In this document: piece by piece, positions 50,946 to 60,462 of the stretch
Numbering within the stretch: the stretch's first letter is position 1
Layout: each line of letters begins with the position of its first letter
Source of the DNA: Streptomyces sp. XM4193
GTDB lineage: Bacteria; Actinomycetota; Actinomycetes; Streptomycetales; Streptomycetaceae
Assembly (NCBI RefSeq): GCF_023072595.1
Contig: NZ_JALLGK010000009.1
Location: 1-64,000 of the forward strand
DNA: 64,000 bases
Direction of reading: 5' to 3'
The notes under the pieces: model-generated
The model's database searches: none
What the model saw: only the letters and a program-made list of their open reading frames with translations
Told to the model about the DNA's origin: nothing
Program-made: the position numbers and the translations under genes

Positions 50946-51823
50946 GACTTCCCCTCCACGGTCTCCAGCCCCCTGGGGCGCAGCAGCAGTTCGGCCAGCG
51001 AGCCCAACCAGTCGATCAGCAGGGCGAGCGCCACGGTGAGCGTCGAACCCAGCACCAGGATCGGCATGCGCTGGTTGGTGATGCCGTCGGCGATCAGGTC
51101 GCCGAGCCCGCCGCCCCCGCCGAACGTCGCCAGCGTCGCCGTACCGACGTTGAGCACCAGGGCGTTGCGGACGCCGGCGAGGATCAGCGGTACGGCCAGC
51201 GGGAGTTCGACCCTGGTGAGCACTCCGACCGGTGACATCCCCATGCCCCGGGCGGCCTCGGTGAGCTGGGGGTCGATGCCGCGCAGCCCGGCGATGGTGT
51301 TCGCCAGCACCGGCAGCACGGCGTAGATCACCATGCCGATGATCGCCGAACGCTGGCCGATGCCCAGCCAGATGACCAGCAGCATCAGCAGTCCCAGCGC
51401 GGGGATCGCCTGTCCGAGGTTGGCGATGGCCACCGCCACCGGCGCGGCCGGGCGCAGTCTCCGGCGGGTCAGTGCGATGCCGAGCGGAATGGCGATGATC
51501 AGCACGAAGAAGGTGGAGATCACCGTCATCTCGATGTGCTGGCGGGTGCGCACCCACACGTTGCCGTCGGCAAGCGAGTTGCGGGCGACGTCGTCCAGTT
51601 GGGCGCCGCGGAACCACAGCCAGAGCAGCAGCAGGGCGACCGCGACCAGGCCGGGGATCACCAGCAGCCGCGGCCAGGTCAGCCGTGCCCGCACCGACTC
51701 GGGTGCCACCAGGTCGCCCGGTGTGCGCTCGGCCTCCGCCGCCCCGCTCCCCGCCGCGCCCTGCTCCGTCTCCGCGCGCACCGCGGTGGAACCGGTGCTC
51801 GGCGGCTGTCCGGGTGCGCTCAC
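50942..51823 (-). CDS. osmoprotectant ABC transporter permease (second)
   Basis: 293 aa. Five to six membrane helices and the permease EAA-like loop TEAARGMGMSPVGVLTRVELPLAVPLIL. An N-terminal cytoplasmic Pro/Glu/Ala-rich extension of about 50 residues precedes the first helix. GTG start overlaps the ATPase stop (GTGA). Confidence 0.92.
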   Translation of the reverse strand: MSAPGQPPSTGSTAVRAETEQGAAGSGAAEAERTPGDLVAPESVRARLTWPRLLVIPGLVAVALLLLWLWFRGAQLDDVARNSLADGNVWVRTRQHIEMTVISTFFVLIIAIPLGIALTRRRLRPAAPVAVAIANLGQAIPALGLLMLLVIWLGIGQRSAIIGMVIYAVLPVLANTIAGLRGIDPQLTEAARGMGMSPVGVLTRVELPLAVPLILAGVRNALVLNVGTATLATFGGGGGLGDLIADGITNQRMPILVLGSTLTVALALLIDWLGSLAELLLRPRGLETVEGKS

Positions 51824-53058
51824 GACAACCCCTCCTGTGCGGCCTGGGTCTGCCGCTCGCGCTCCTCGGCGAGGTCGTGCTGGTGTTCCACGGCCTCCAT
51901 CCGGTCCTCCTCCAGGAGTTCGTGGACGGAGTTCATGAGCGTCTTCATGTCGACCACGCCGGTGTACTCGCCGCGGCGCCCGGTGACGGCCACCCGGCCG
52001 CCGCTGTCGGTCAGCACGGCCTCCAGCGCGTCGCGCAGCGTGGCGTCCCGGGAGACGTGGTGGGTGACCGGCGAGCCCGCCCGGGCCAGCGACTCGCGTG
52101 CGCGCGAGAGGTCGCCGCGGCGCAGCCACTTGTACGGGCGGCGGTGCCGGTCGAGCAGGAGCAGCTCGTTGGTGCCGTTGGGCCCGAGCAGGTCGAAGAT
52201 GCGTTGCAGCGGGTCCTCCACCGAGGCGGTCGGGAAGTCGACCACCCCGACGTCCCGCACCCGGGTCAGGTTCAGCCGCTTGAGCGCCGCCCCGGCCCCG
52301 ACGAACCCGGCGACGAACTCGTCGGCCGGATTGGTCAGGATCGCCTCGGGGCTGTCGAACTGCGCGATGTGCGAACGCTCGCGCAGTACGGCGATGCGGT
52401 CGCCGAGCTTGATGGCCTCGTCGAAGTCGTGCGTGACGAAGACGATGGTCTTGCGCAACTCGTGCTGGAGCCTGATGAGTTCGTCCTGGAGGTGGTCCCT
52501 GGTGATCGGGTCCACCGCGCCGAACGGCTCGTCCATCAGCAGCACCGGGGGGTCGGCCGCCAGCGCCCGCGCCACTCCCACGCGCTGCTGCTGGCCGCCG
52601 GAGAGCTGACGCGGGTAGCGGCCGGCGAACTCCCGCGCCTCCAGACCGACCAGGTCGAGCATCTCCTCCACCCGGGAGGCGACCCGCGCCTTGGACCAGC
52701 CGACCATCTTGGGGACGAGCGCGATGTTCTGGGCGACCGTCATGTGCGGGAAGAGGCCGGAGGACTGGATCGCGTAGCCGATCTGACGGCGCAGTCGGAC
52801 CGGGTCGATGTCGGTGACGTCCTCGCCGTCGATCCGGATGCGACCCGAGGTCGGCTCGATCAGCCGGTTGATCATCTTCAGCGTCGTCGACTTGCCGCAG
52901 CCGGACGGGCCGACGAAGATCACCGTCTCGCCCGCCCTGATCTCCATGTTGACGTTCTCCACCGCGGGCGCGGGGTTGCCCGGGTAGCGCTTGGTCAGGC
53001 CCTCCAGCCGGATCGTCGCGCCCGAGGTCTCGCTCGGCTCACCGGTTGCTTCAGGCAC
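51820..53058 (-). CDS. osmoprotectant ABC transporter ATPase with CBS domains (OpuCA/ProV-like)
   Basis: 412 aa. Walker A GPSGCGKST, Q-loop IQSSGLFPHM, signature LSGGQQQR, Walker B LLMDEPFGAVDP, H-loop THDFDEA. The C-terminal 150 residues hold a CBS pair (VRDVGVVDFPTAS, ATLRDALEAVLTDSGGRVAVTGRRGEYTGVV), the ionic-strength sensor in OpuA-like transporters. GTG 53058; overlaps the upstream permease by 8 bases. Confidence 0.94.
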   Translation of the reverse strand: MPEATGEPSETSGATIRLEGLTKRYPGNPAPAVENVNMEIRAGETVIFVGPSGCGKSTTLKMINRLIEPTSGRIRIDGEDVTDIDPVRLRRQIGYAIQSSGLFPHMTVAQNIALVPKMVGWSKARVASRVEEMLDLVGLEAREFAGRYPRQLSGGQQQRVGVARALAADPPVLLMDEPFGAVDPITRDHLQDELIRLQHELRKTIVFVTHDFDEAIKLGDRIAVLRERSHIAQFDSPEAILTNPADEFVAGFVGAGAALKRLNLTRVRDVGVVDFPTASVEDPLQRIFDLLGPNGTNELLLLDRHRRPYKWLRRGDLSRARESLARAGSPVTHHVSRDATLRDALEAVLTDSGGRVAVTGRRGEYTGVVDMKTLMNSVHELLEEDRMEAVEHQHDLAEERERQTQAAQEGLS

Positions 53059-53698
53059 GGATCCCCCTAGGGATGGTCAGTCGTCCGATCAGGATGTAGG
53101 CGGCGTCGAAGAGCAGCGCCAGGATGACGATGCCCAGCGTGCCCGCGAGGACCTGGTTCAGCGCGTTCGCGCTGCCCAGCGAGGCGATGCCGCGGAAGAT
53201 GAGGTTGCCCAGGCCCGGCCCGGAGGCGTACGCGGCGATGGCCGCGATGCCCATCAGCATCTGCGTCGACACACGGATCCCGGTGAGGATCGGCGGCCAG
53301 GCGAGCGGGAGTTCGACCCGTACCAGCCGGGTCAGCCGGGACATCCCGATGCCGTTCGCGGCGTCCACCAGTGTCGGGTCGACGCCGCGCAGGCCGACGA
53401 TGGCGTTGCGCACGATGGGCAGCAGCCCGTAGAGCGTCAGCGCGATGACCGTCGGTGCGACGCCGAGGCCCACGACGGGGATCAGCAGGCCGAGCAGGGC
53501 GAGCGAGGGGACGGTCAGGATCGTCGCCGTCGTGGTGGTGGCCAGGTTGCCGGCCCACTCGCTGCGGTAGGTGGCCACGGCGAGCAGTACGCCGATGAGG
53601 GTGGCGAGCACCATGCACTGGAAGACGGCGCTGGCGTGCTGGAAGCCGTCCGTCAGCAGCTGTTGGTGCCGATTGCCCAGGTACTCCCAGAAACTCAC
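53051..53698 (-). CDS. osmoprotectant ABC transporter permease (first)
   Basis: 215 aa with five to six helices; the coupling loop is DAANGIGMSRLTRLVRVELPLAWPPIL. GTG 53698 overlaps the stop of hpdA by 4 bases, tying the transporter to the regulator gene in one operon. Confidence 0.92.
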   Translation of the reverse strand: MSFWEYLGNRHQQLLTDGFQHASAVFQCMVLATLIGVLLAVATYRSEWAGNLATTTTATILTVPSLALLGLLIPVVGLGVAPTVIALTLYGLLPIVRNAIVGLRGVDPTLVDAANGIGMSRLTRLVRVELPLAWPPILTGIRVSTQMLMGIAAIAAYASGPGLGNLIFRGIASLGSANALNQVLAGTLGIVILALLFDAAYILIGRLTIPRGIRA

Positions 53699-54210
53699 TC
53701 GCCGTCTCCCGTCGGAACTGTGCCCTCGGCGCCCGGATGGCCCGCGGTGCCCGCGGCCTGACGGACCAGCGGGATGATGCGCAGGGGCACGGGGTTCTCC
53801 ATCACGATGGCTGTGGAGGCCCGCATGATCCCATCAAAGCCCACGACCCGGTCGATCACGCGTTGGAGATCGCCGTTGGAGCGGGCGACCAGCCGGCAGA
53901 GCATGTCGCCCTCGCCGGTGATGGTGTGCAGTTCCAACACCTCGGGGACACCGGCGAGATGGGCGCGCACGTCCGGGCCCTGGCCCTGTTTGATCTCCAG
54001 CGTCGCGAACGCCGTCACCGGGTAGCCGAGCGCCGCCGGGTCCACGTCGGGGCCGAACCCCCGGATTACGCCGGTCGACTGAAGGCGGTCCAGCCGCGCC
54101 TGCACGGTGCCCCGTGCCACGCCGAGCCGCCGGGACGCCTCCAGTACGCCGATCCTCGGCTCGGCGGCCAGCAGCTCCAGGAGTCTGCCGTCGAGCGGGT
54201 CTATGGCCAT
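53695..54210 (-). CDS. hpdA: Lrp/AsnC-family regulator HpdA
   Basis: 171 aa. HTH domain (LDGRLLELLAAEPRIGVLEASRRLGVARGTVQARLDRLQSTGVI) and the RAM ligand domain (TAFATLEIKQGQG, ELHTITGEGDMLCRLVARS). From memory, the S. coelicolor counterpart HpdA activates the divergent hppD and represses itself. Here it is the first gene of an operon that continues into the ABC transporter. Start ATG 54210. Palindromes in the 222-base intergenic region are likely targets. Confidence 0.9.
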   Translation of the reverse strand: MAIDPLDGRLLELLAAEPRIGVLEASRRLGVARGTVQARLDRLQSTGVIRGFGPDVDPAALGYPVTAFATLEIKQGQGPDVRAHLAGVPEVLELHTITGEGDMLCRLVARSNGDLQRVIDRVVGFDGIMRASTAIVMENPVPLRIIPLVRQAAGTAGHPGAEGTVPTGDGE

Positions 54211-54312
54211 GCGGTGCCGTTCTCCTCTTGTACGGACGTGCCCCCGGGTCGAGTTGGCCTGGACACATCAGAGCGTCCTTCTGCCCGGTCCTCCGACAAC
54301 TACACGCCCGAC

Positions 54313-54372
54313 GACCAGAACCTCTGGTCACCATGTACAGATGTGCCGACGGTCGGCCAGTTCCGCTGTACA
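54313..54372. promoter_or_regulatory. operator candidates between hpdA and hppD
   Basis: GACCAGA (54313-54319) ACC TCTGGTC (54323-54329) is a perfect 7-3-7 dyad. Two TGTACA palindromes lie at 54334-54339 and 54367-54372, exactly 33 bp (three helical turns) apart. These would suit an octameric Lrp-type protein; HpdR may use part of the same region. Confidence 0.5.
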
Positions 54373-54432
54373 CGATGTCCAGTGATTGTCGGAACTATTG
54401 CGCACCTTGCGGATCGGCGAGAACCTGCGGCC

Positions 54433-55575
54433 ATGACTGAGCTCACTGAAACCCTCCAGACCCCCCGGCAGGACGACCCCTTCCCGGTGAAGGGCATGGA
54501 CGCGGTGGTCTTCGCCGTCGGCAATGCCAAGCAGGCCGCGCACTACTACTCCACCGCCTTCGGGATGAAGCTGGTCGCCTACTCCGGACCGGAGAACGGC
54601 AGCCGGGAGCTGGCGAGTTACGTCCTGGAGTCGGGCGGCGCCCGCTTCGTGCTCACCTCGGTCGTCAAGCAGGAGAGCGACTGGGGCCGGTTCCTGGTGG
54701 AGCACGTCGCCGCCCACGGCGACGGCGTCGTCGACCTGGCCATCGAGGTGCCCGACGCCCGCCGCGCGTACGCCCACGCGGTCGAGCACGGAGCCACCGG
54801 CCTCACCGAGCCCCACGAGCTGAAGGACGAGCACGGCACCGTCGTGCTCGCGCAGATCGCGACCTACGGACAGACCCGCCACACCCTGGTCGAGCGCACC
54901 GGCTACGACGGCCCGTACCTGCCCGGCTACGTCGCTGCCGAGCCGATCGTCGCCGGCCCCGCCAAGCGCACCTTCCAGGCCATCGACCACTGCGTGGGCA
55001 ACGTCGAGCTCGGCAGGATGAACGAGTGGACGGGCTTCTACAACAAGGTCATGGGCTTCACCAACATGAAGGAGTTCGTCGGCGACGACATCGCGACCGA
55101 GTACTCGGCGCTGATGTCCAAGGTGGTCGCGGACGGCACCAAGAAGGTGAAGTTCCCGATCAACGAGCCGGCCGTGGCGAAGAAGAAGTCCCAGATCGAC
55201 GAGTACCTGGAGTTCTACGGAGGCCCCGGCGTCCAGCACATCGCGCTCGCGACCAACGACATCGTCGCCACGGTCCGCACGATGCGCGACGCCGGTGTGC
55301 AGTTCCTCGACGTGCCGGACAGCTACTACGACACCCTCGGCGAGTGGGTCGGCGACACCCGGGTGCCGGTCGACGAGCTGCGCGAGCTGAAGATCCTCGC
55401 CGACCGCGACGAGGACGGCTATCTGCTGCAGATCTTCACCAAGCCCGTCCAGGACCGTCCGACGGTGTTCTTCGAGATGATCGAGCGCCACGGCTCCATG
55501 GGCTTCGGCAAGGGCAACTTCAAGGCCCTCTTCGAGGCGATCGAGCGCGAGCAGGAGCGGCGCGGCAACCTCTGA
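54433..55575 (+). CDS. hppD: 4-hydroxyphenylpyruvate dioxygenase
   Basis: 380 aa. Converts 4-hydroxyphenylpyruvate to homogentisate in tyrosine breakdown. Iron ligands are His186 (AIDHCVGNV), His269 (GVQHIALA) and Glu348 (FFEMIE), each one residue off the crystallised S. avermitilis enzyme (187/270/349 as I recall). FGKGNFKALFEAIE is the closing C-terminal helix. Start ATG 54433. Divergent from its activator gene; a perfect terminator follows at 55608. Confidence 0.97.
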   Translation: MTELTETLQTPRQDDPFPVKGMDAVVFAVGNAKQAAHYYSTAFGMKLVAYSGPENGSRELASYVLESGGARFVLTSVVKQESDWGRFLVEHVAAHGDGVVDLAIEVPDARRAYAHAVEHGATGLTEPHELKDEHGTVVLAQIATYGQTRHTLVERTGYDGPYLPGYVAAEPIVAGPAKRTFQAIDHCVGNVELGRMNEWTGFYNKVMGFTNMKEFVGDDIATEYSALMSKVVADGTKKVKFPINEPAVAKKKSQIDEYLEFYGGPGVQHIALATNDIVATVRTMRDAGVQFLDVPDSYYDTLGEWVGDTRVPVDELRELKILADRDEDGYLLQIFTKPVQDRPTVFFEMIERHGSMGFGKGNFKALFEAIEREQERRGNL

Positions 55576-55607
55576 GCGATCCCGGCGGCAGCCGCTGCCT
55601 CCACCAA

Positions 55608-55643
55608 CCGGCTCCGGCGGACGACGAGTTCCGCCGGAGCCGG
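55608..55643 (+). terminator. hppD terminator
   Basis: Perfect 13-bp stem CCGGCTCCGGCGG (55608-55620) / CCGCCGGAGCCGG (55631-55643), 10-base loop. Confidence 0.85.
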
Positions 55644-55721
55644 CCGCCGTTCGTGCCGGAGCCGGCCGCCGTGCGGCACCGGTCGCGGTGTGCCGCCCCG
55701 GCACCCGCGCGACATCCGGCC

Positions 55722-55781
55722 CGCCCCGCGTCCGGCCGCCCCCGCGCCCCGCGTCCGGCCGCCCCCGCGCCCCGCGTCCGG
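55722..55781. repeat. 23-bp tandem repeat
   Basis: GCGTCCGG recurs at 55728, 55751 and 55774, period 23, within units of GCCCCGCGTCCGGCCGCCC type. Confidence 0.8.
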
Positions 55782-55855
55782 CGCCCGCCGGGCGCACGGG
55801 TTCCCGGGAGAACGGTGTGTTGTCCCCGGCCGCCCGCAGGTGCAAGGCTGACCCC

Positions 55856-57223
55856 ATGGCGGACCTGATCGAAGCACTGCGCGAGGGCCTCCCGCCCGAG
55901 GCCCTGGTCGACGACCCCGAGGTGATGGCCGCGTACGGCAGCGACATGGCCGGCTTCTGCCCGGCCGGCGCGCCCGCGGTCGTCGTGCTGCCGCGCACCG
56001 TGGAGCAGGTGCAGCACGTCATGCGGACGGCCACGGCGACCCGTACGCCCGTCGTCGCGCAGGGCGCGCGGACCGGGCTCTCGGGGGCGGCGAACGCCAG
56101 CGACGGCTGCATCGTGCTGTCCCTGGTGAAGATGGACCGCATCCTGGAGATCAACCCGGTCGACCGCATCGCCGTCGTCGAACCGGGCGTGGTCAACGCC
56201 ACGCTCTCGCGCGCCGTCGCCGAACAGGGCCTCTTCTACCCGCCCGACCCCTCCAGCTGGGAGGAGTGCACCATCGGCGGGAACATCGGCACCGCCTCCG
56301 GCGGGCTGTGCTGTGTGAAGTACGGCGTCACCGCGGAGTACGTACTCGGCCTCGAAGTGGTGCTCGCCGACGGGCGGTTGCTGACCACCGGCCGGCGCAC
56401 CGCCAAGGGCGTCGCAGGCTACGACCTCACCCGGCTGATGGTCGGGTCGGAGGGGAGTCTGGGCATCGTGGTGCGCGCGGTGCTCGCGCTGCGCCCGGAG
56501 CCGCCCAGGCCGCTGGTGCTCGCCGCGGAGTTCCCCTCGGCACAGGCCGCCTGCGACGCGGTCTGCCGGATCATGGAGGGCGGCCATGTGCCCTCGCTGC
56601 TGGAGCTGATGGACCGCACCACCCTTCGGGCGGTCAACGACATGACCCGGATGGGGCTTCCGGAGACCACCGAGGCGCTGCTGCTCGCGGCCTTCGACAC
56701 CGCCGACCCGGCGGCCGACCTGCGCGCGGTGGGCGAGCTGTGCGCGGCGGCCGGGGCGAGCGAGGTCGTGCCGGCGGAGGACGCGGCGGAGTCGGAGATG
56801 CTCCTGCAGGCCCGGCGCTCGGCGCTGGTGGCGCTGGAGCGGGTCAAGGGCACCACGATGATCGACGACGTCTGCGTACCGCGCTCCCGGCTCGGCGAGA
56901 TGCTGGACGGGGTCGCGGAGATCGCCGAGAAGCACGATCTGACCATCGGCGTCTGCGCACACGCCGGCGACGGCAACACCCACCCCACGGTCTGCTTCGA
57001 CGCGAGCGATCCGCAGGAGTCGGCCAGGGCCAGGGTCTCGTTCGACGAGATCATGGGCCTGGGCCTGGAGTTGGGCGGCACCATCACCGGTGAGCACGGC
57101 GTCGGCGTACTGAAGAAGGACTGGCTCGCCCAGGAGGTCGGGCCCGTCTCCCTGGAGCTGCACCGGGGCATCAAGCAGGCGTTCGACCCGCTCGGTCTGC
57201 TCAACCCCGGCAAGCTCTTCTGA
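55856..57223 (+). CDS. FAD-linked oxidase, GlcD/D-lactate dehydrogenase type
   Basis: 455 aa VAO-fold flavoprotein. FAD-binding segment GARTGLSGAANASDG and PDPSSWEECTIGGNIGTASGG, VGSEGSLGIV, and the C-terminal HAGDGNTHP motif with metal-binding His. It oxidises a 2-hydroxy acid such as glycolate or lactate; no GlcE/GlcF partners are adjacent. Start ATG 55856. Confidence 0.93.
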   Translation: MADLIEALREGLPPEALVDDPEVMAAYGSDMAGFCPAGAPAVVVLPRTVEQVQHVMRTATATRTPVVAQGARTGLSGAANASDGCIVLSLVKMDRILEINPVDRIAVVEPGVVNATLSRAVAEQGLFYPPDPSSWEECTIGGNIGTASGGLCCVKYGVTAEYVLGLEVVLADGRLLTTGRRTAKGVAGYDLTRLMVGSEGSLGIVVRAVLALRPEPPRPLVLAAEFPSAQAACDAVCRIMEGGHVPSLLELMDRTTLRAVNDMTRMGLPETTEALLLAAFDTADPAADLRAVGELCAAAGASEVVPAEDAAESEMLLQARRSALVALERVKGTTMIDDVCVPRSRLGEMLDGVAEIAEKHDLTIGVCAHAGDGNTHPTVCFDASDPQESARARVSFDEIMGLGLELGGTITGEHGVGVLKKDWLAQEVGPVSLELHRGIKQAFDPLGLLNPGKLF

Positions 57224-57249
57224 TCCCGCGCCCGGCGGGTCGGGCGCAC

Positions 57250-57726
57250 TCAGGCGCCCGTCTCGCCGGGATCGTCCGAGGGGCGCAGATCGCCGGCGCA
57301 GGGGTCGTCCACCGGAGTGGGCGTCAGCAGCAGCCGCAGCCCGTCGTCGACTCCCAGCCGTTCGGCCTCCGTTCCCGGCGGAACGACCCGCAGGGTGCGT
57401 TCCAGCCAGGCGGCGATCGGCGCGGAGGGGATCTCCAGGAGAGCGTCCCCGTCGGGTGAAGTCAGCGCCATGCAGACGACGTTGCGGCCGTCCACCTTGG
57501 TCGGCCAGACCCGTACGTCCCCGTGTCCGCACGGCCGGAACACGCCCTCCACCAGCAGGTCGCGCGCGAAGGTCCAGTGCACCGGGTGCGGGGTGTCGGT
57601 GTGGAAGGAGATGTGGACGGCGTACGGGTCGTCGTCGCTGTAGCGCAGTTGCGCGGGAACCACGACGGAACAGCTGGACGAGAGCACCAGTTTGAGTTCC
57701 AGCTCGCGTTCGATGACGGTCTTCAT
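57250..57726 (-). CDS. ssgG: SsgA-like protein SsgG
   Basis: 158 aa SALP family, found only in morphologically complex actinomycetes. Family core: VVPAQLRYSDDDPYAVHISFHT, WTFARDLLVEGVFRPCGHGDVRVWP, MALTSPDGDALLEIP. The long Asp/Pro-rich C-terminal tail and the place in the genome suggest SsgG, which in S. coelicolor helps position sporulation septa (recalled). Start ATG 57726; convergent to the flavoprotein gene. Confidence 0.9.
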   Translation of the reverse strand: MKTVIERELELKLVLSSSCSVVVPAQLRYSDDDPYAVHISFHTDTPHPVHWTFARDLLVEGVFRPCGHGDVRVWPTKVDGRNVVCMALTSPDGDALLEIPSAPIAAWLERTLRVVPPGTEAERLGVDDGLRLLLTPTPVDDPCAGDLRPSDDPGETGA

Positions 57727-58014
57727 CTCCCTGCACTTCCTCTCCGACTCGGCCCGACGGCCGTCGACGTTGCTCGGCCGGACGACCTCGCACGAGGAGA
57801 GAGAGCCGGGGGCGCGAATCATTACGCGGGTTCGGAGAAGATTTTTTCCTCCGGGCACCGAGGAAGGGGAGGGCTCTGGAAAGGAGGGCCCGCGGACAGT
57901 GGCATTCTGGTACACGTGGACCGACGTGCCTTCGGCGGATCCGCTCCGGCGGGGCGCGGGGACCACGCCGGTTTCGCACACCACTTGGGTCAAGTAGATA
58001 CGGGATTCGGTCAG

Positions 58015-59553
58015 ATGAGCGCGCCTCCCTCAGGATCGGCCAGCGGCAGCAGCACCACCGCGGGCTACTACCCCGATCCGTCCATCCCCGGGTACATCCG
58101 GTACTGGGACGGCGCCTCCTGGGTGCCCGGCACCAGCCGCCCCGAGCCGCGTCCCGGCGAGCCGGCACCGACCGCGCCGGGCGAGGAGCCGCAGCCGGGC
58201 GGGCAGTCGCCGGAGGGCGGTGGCGCTCCCGAGAGCGTTCCGTCCGAGCCCGCCGACGCCGTCCCCGCGCAGCGCACCGAATCACCGCAGGAGCCCGTGG
58301 CGGGAGGGCTGCCCGAGCTGCGCCCGCGCGGTGACGTGGACGTCCGCGAGAGCGGGCAGATCGCCGAGTGGGACGATCCGGCCCGACTGCACGGTCAGCG
58401 TCCGGAGTCCGCTTCGTCCTGGCAGGCCGACGCCGGCCGGCAGAGCGGGTTCGGCGGCGAGCAGGACCAGCGTGTCTCCTGGGGTTCGCCGGCCGATCGC
58501 GGTGAGCCCGGCGGCGGTTGGCAGCGTCCGCAGGCCGCGCCGCCCGGCGAGGCGCCGGCGGTGGCCGCCGCGCCCCAGCACCCGCAGCTCCCTCCGGCGG
58601 CCCCGCCCCAGCAGCCCGCACCTCCCCAGCAGAGCCACCCCGCTCCCGCTGCCCCGCCCGCGCACAGCGCCCCGCCGGCACAGAGCACCCCGCCGGCGCA
58701 GACGCCGCCCGCACAGCCCGCGCCGGTGCAGCCCGCACCCGAGGCGGCGTCACCCCGGCACGAGCAGACGACACAGTTGCGCCGCTCGGACATCGTCAAG
58801 GCCCGCCGCGCGGCCCGGGAGGCGCAGGCAGCCCAGCAGGCCGCCGCGCCCGCGCAGGCTCCCGTGCAGCCGGGCCCGCAGTCCGCACCCCCGGCGCGGC
58901 CCGCGTCCGAGGGCGGCTGGCAGCAGCAGGTGCGCGACCTCGCCGCCCCGCCCGGTGGGCACGGCGGCTCCTCGCAGGGCGGGGACGGCCTGGCGGCGCC
59001 GTGGCGCCCGCCGGCCAGCGATCCGTTCCTCCGGGCCGCCATGGACCAGGCCCGACCCGCCGCGCTCGGCAAGCGGATTGCCGCCCGGCTCATCGACACG
59101 CTGGTGACGGCGGCGGTGGGCGCGGCGGTGGCACTGCCGCTGCTGCCGAAGGCGCAGGACCACATCGACACCAAGGTCGCGGAGATCGAACAGGCCGGCG
59201 TCACCCAGGACATCTGGCTCGTGGACGGTACGACGGGGCTCTACCTCGCGATGGTCATCGGCGCCGTGCTGGTCTTTGGGCTCCTCTACGAGGCCCTGCC
59301 GAACGCCCGTTGGGGACGTACGCTCGGCAAGAAGCTCCTCGGGCTGCGGGTGCTGTCGATGGAGGAGCAGGAGCCGCCGGGCTTCGGCAAGGCCGCGGTC
59401 CGCTGGCTCGTACAGGGCTCGCTCGGGTTCCTGGTGATCGGTGTGGTGAACCTGTTCTGGGCCTTCGTCGACAAGCCGTGGCGCCAGTGCTGGCACGACA
59501 AGGCCGCGGGCACCTTCACCGCCGAGGGCGGCGGCGAGGTGCGGCTGGGCTGA
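58015..59553 (+). CDS. RDD-family membrane protein with DUF2510-like N-terminus
   Basis: 512 aa. GYYPDPSIPGYIRYWDGASWV (about residues 18-38) is a DUF2510-type W-D-G motif. Residues 45-335 are disordered and Pro/Gln/Ala-rich. The RDD domain begins at about residue 345 (LGKRIAARLIDTLV), with Arg and Asp of the family name, two membrane helices and a closing KPWRQCWHDKAAGT. The start ATG 58015 has TAGATA (57995-58000) upstream. The role of RDD proteins is mostly unknown; some affect Na+/H+ exchange. Confidence 0.88.
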   Translation: MSAPPSGSASGSSTTAGYYPDPSIPGYIRYWDGASWVPGTSRPEPRPGEPAPTAPGEEPQPGGQSPEGGGAPESVPSEPADAVPAQRTESPQEPVAGGLPELRPRGDVDVRESGQIAEWDDPARLHGQRPESASSWQADAGRQSGFGGEQDQRVSWGSPADRGEPGGGWQRPQAAPPGEAPAVAAAPQHPQLPPAAPPQQPAPPQQSHPAPAAPPAHSAPPAQSTPPAQTPPAQPAPVQPAPEAASPRHEQTTQLRRSDIVKARRAAREAQAAQQAAAPAQAPVQPGPQSAPPARPASEGGWQQQVRDLAAPPGGHGGSSQGGDGLAAPWRPPASDPFLRAAMDQARPAALGKRIAARLIDTLVTAAVGAAVALPLLPKAQDHIDTKVAEIEQAGVTQDIWLVDGTTGLYLAMVIGAVLVFGLLYEALPNARWGRTLGKKLLGLRVLSMEEQEPPGFGKAAVRWLVQGSLGFLVIGVVNLFWAFVDKPWRQCWHDKAAGTFTAEGGGEVRLG

Positions 59554-59631
59554 GGCCCGCCGATCCGGGGTGCTGCCCCGGATGGCCGCTGCCGGGCTGC
59601 GGAAGCGCCGGGCGCGCGTTCCACTCGGCGC

Positions 59632-60282
59632 ATGAGCAGTGACGAGCCGCGGCCGGGCGCCGCAGGAGAGCCGAACGACCCGTACGGCAAGCCGCCGCAG
59701 TACCCGCACGGCGGCGGCCAGGGCGAACCGGGCGGCCCCGGCGGGTCGCCGTACGGCAGCGCGCCGCCACCGCCCGGCGGCTACGGCGGGCACCAGTTCG
59801 GCGCCAACCCGTACGGGGACGCCTACGGCGCCGCCGATCCGCTGGCCGGTATGCCGCCGCTCGCCTCGCGCGGCAAGCGGCTGGGCGCGCGCATCATCGA
59901 CGCGCTGCTGGTCGGTATCCCGGTCTTCCTCATCACCGGGATCTTCGTCGGCTTCACCGTCGACACGGACGGCGGCGGGGCGTTCGGGCAGAGCGTCGTC
60001 TACGCCCTGGTCTATCTGGTGTACGAGGGCTTCATGCTGACGACCCGGGGCCAGACGATCGGCAAGAAGGCGATGGGCATCCGGGTCGCGATGCTGGACA
60101 ACGGCGCACTGCCGGCCGGCCAGGCGGGCTGGCTGCGCGCGGCCGTCTACTCACTGCCCACGCTCGTCCCCTGCCTCGGCACCCTCTTCTGGCTGGTGAA
60201 CGTCCTCTTCTGCACCTGGGACAAGCCCTACCAGCAGTGCCTGCACGACAAGGTCGGCAAGACCGTCGTCGTCGCCACCTGA
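59632..60282 (+). CDS. RDD-family membrane protein
   Basis: 216 aa, shorter relative of the preceding gene. Gly/Pro-rich N-terminus (about 75 residues), then the RDD core (SRGKRLGARIIDALLVGIPVFLITG), LTTRGQTIGKKAMGIRV and the end KPYQQCLHDKVGKTVVV. Three membrane helices. ATG 59632, 78 bases after the first RDD gene, so likely co-transcribed. Confidence 0.92.
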   Translation: MSSDEPRPGAAGEPNDPYGKPPQYPHGGGQGEPGGPGGSPYGSAPPPPGGYGGHQFGANPYGDAYGAADPLAGMPPLASRGKRLGARIIDALLVGIPVFLITGIFVGFTVDTDGGGAFGQSVVYALVYLVYEGFMLTTRGQTIGKKAMGIRVAMLDNGALPAGQAGWLRAAVYSLPTLVPCLGTLFWLVNVLFCTWDKPYQQCLHDKVGKTVVVAT

Positions 60283-60462
60283 GCGGAACGGCCGCCGCCG
60301 CACCGAGGCGGCACCGGCGCAGGAGCAGCCGAGCGGCGTCGGACTGCGCACTCCGGGTCGTTGCGAGCCCACCGGGCCGCAGCGACCCGGCTGCCGTTCG
60401 GAACGGGATCGGCGCACCGCTGCGGCCCGGGCCGCCGCAGCGGCAGCCGGGCCGTCACCGGG

